A program made the position numbers and the translations under genes. From Christensenella sp. UBA7102 (GTDB lineage Bacteria > Bacillota > Clostridia > Christensenellales > UBA1750): a stretch of DNA of 22,643 nucleotides. How positions within the stretch are numbered: the first letter of the stretch is position 1; the number at the start of each line of letters is the position of its first letter. Under the pieces are notes generated by a model, which saw nothing but the letters and a program-made list of their open reading frames with translations, had not been told where the DNA came from and made no database searches. The stretch lies in assembly GCA_002492415.1 (NCBI GenBank), contig DKYK01000010.1, positions 1 through 22,643 of the forward strand. The letters run 5' to 3'. Positions 22,048 to 22,643 of the stretch are shown here, one piece after another.

Positions 22048-22505
22048 CACAAATTCAGGCGCATATAGCCCTTGGCGTCCACAAAGCCCAGCTTGCGGTA
22101 GAGCGGCGCGCCCATGTCCGTGGCCTCAAGCAGCACGCTGCCCGCTCCGCGCGCCCTTGCGTCCTCCACCAACGCGCCCACGATGCGCGCAGCGATGCCC
22201 TTGCGGCGGTAGGCAGGATCGGTGTAGATATTCATCAAAAAGGCGCAGCGGCCAGAGGGATTGGCGCAGGTGGGCATTTCGGTGTGATAATCCGCCGAGC
22301 CCACGCCCACGATTTTATCGCCGTCCAGCGCGAGGATCGTGGTGTGCTTGCCCTCGTCGGCAAAGTAGGCGGCGCAGGGGGCGTCAAGGTGAGACAGATC
22401 AGCGTCCGCGGGCAGCTTGTTTGCCGCGATAAGCACGGTCTTGCGCAGGTCCGTCAGCAGCGGGACGTCCTGCGCTCCTGCGCGGCGCAACTCAATTTCG
22501 TTCAT
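22047..22505 (-). CDS. GNAT-family N-acetyltransferase
   Basis: This 152-residue protein is a second, distinct acetyltransferase. It has an N-terminal IELRRAGAQDVPLLTDLR block, motif A at about 91-110 (MNIYTDPAYRRKGIAARIV) and motif B at about 127-141 (EATDMGAPLYRKLGF). The sequence differs enough from the downstream GNAT gene that this does not look like a recent tandem duplication. The substrate is unknown. The ATG at 22505 shares one base with the ftsY stop (TGATG), and GGAGG lies 10 bases upstream inside the ftsY 3' end. It was probably recruited into the ftsY transcription unit. Confidence 0.9.
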   Translation of the reverse strand: MNEIELRRAGAQDVPLLTDLRKTVLIAANKLPADADLSHLDAPCAAYFADEGKHTTILALDGDKIVGVGSADYHTEMPTCANPSGRCAFLMNIYTDPAYRRKGIAARIVGALVEDARARGAGSVLLEATDMGAPLYRKLGFVDAKGYMRLNL

Positions 22506-22643
22506 CAGAAGATCGCCTCCGCATATTCTTTCGCGTCGAATACCTGCAGGTCATCTTTGGCTTCGCCCACACCCACAAAGTATACGGGCAGCTGCAGCTC
22601 CTCCTTGATGGACACCACGACGCCGCCCTTGGCGGTGCCGTCC
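22505..22643 (-). CDS. ftsY: FtsY, SRP receptor GTPase (C-terminal fragment)
   Basis: Only the last 45 or so codons are inside the window; the gene continues beyond the right edge. Translation gives DGTAKGGVVVSI, then LPVYFVGVGEAKDDLQVFDAKEYAEAIF and a TGA. This is the conserved G4-G5 end of the SRP receptor NG domain (KLDGTAKGG, then GVGE..DDL..F). FtsY brings Ffh-bound ribosomes to the membrane. Its stop overlaps the next start by one base. The partner gene ffh lies about 1.5 kb further along the same strand. Confidence 0.96.
   Translation of the reverse strand, partial: DGTAKGGVVVSIKEELQLPVYFVGVGEAKDDLQVFDAKEYAEAIF

Noticed and set aside
21460..22505. Recent tandem duplication of a GNAT gene
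   Set aside because: The two proteins differ in length and share little beyond the family motifs, so independent recruitment or an old duplication is more likely.

Overview
The window looks like a chromosomal segment of a GC-rich member of the Clostridia (Bacillota). The evidence is the conserved gene order ftsY / ylxM-ffh / rpsP-khpA-rimM-trmD / rplS / rbgA-rnhB-yraN / comM-dprA-topA / trmFO / hslV-hslU, together with strong AGGAGG-type ribosome binding sites and consensus sigma-A promoters. I cannot name a genus from the sequence. Every gene I accept lies on the minus strand, so the text below runs from high to low coordinates, in the direction of transcription. Coding density is very high and no noncoding stretch exceeds 300 bases. 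I saw no tRNA, rRNA, CRISPR array, insertion sequence or phage gene.

Region 1 (22643-21460) holds the 3' end of ftsY, followed by two GNAT acetyltransferase genes joined by one-base stop/start overlaps. Region 2 (21448-19682) holds a consensus promoter inside a 19-bp inverted repeat, then ylxM and ffh, the SRP GTPase. Region 3 (19679-17723) holds a promoter with a dyad in its spacer, then rpsP, khpA, a terminator-like hairpin, rimM and trmD. Region 4 (17716-17182) is rplS with its own promoter, a roughly 100-nt leader and a terminator.

Region 5 (17115-6220 and on) appears to be one long transcription unit starting at a promoter before rbgA. It runs through rbgA, rnhB, yraN, a 1249-residue membrane glycosyltransferase fusion, a GtrA-family gene, comM, dprA, topA, an unrecognised gene, a short QueG-like iron-sulfur protein gene and trmFO, and ends near a hairpin at 3668-3705. 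Region 6 (3627-52) starts at a candidate promoter overlapped by a dyad and contains hslV, hslU, a LURP-one/YxjI-like gene and a peptidase S66 (MccF/LdcA-type) gene. It closes with an intrinsic terminator.

Most of the window is housekeeping: ribosome assembly and tRNA/rRNA modification, protein targeting, DNA topology and uptake processing, and the HslUV protease. The accessory material is the surface-glycosylation pair (double GT-C fusion plus GtrA) inserted between yraN and comM, the two acetyltransferases after ftsY, and the S66 peptidase after hslU. No clear defence system or wholly new system is visible. The most unusual items are the double glycosyltransferase fusion and the inverted repeat built around the ylxM-ffh promoter.
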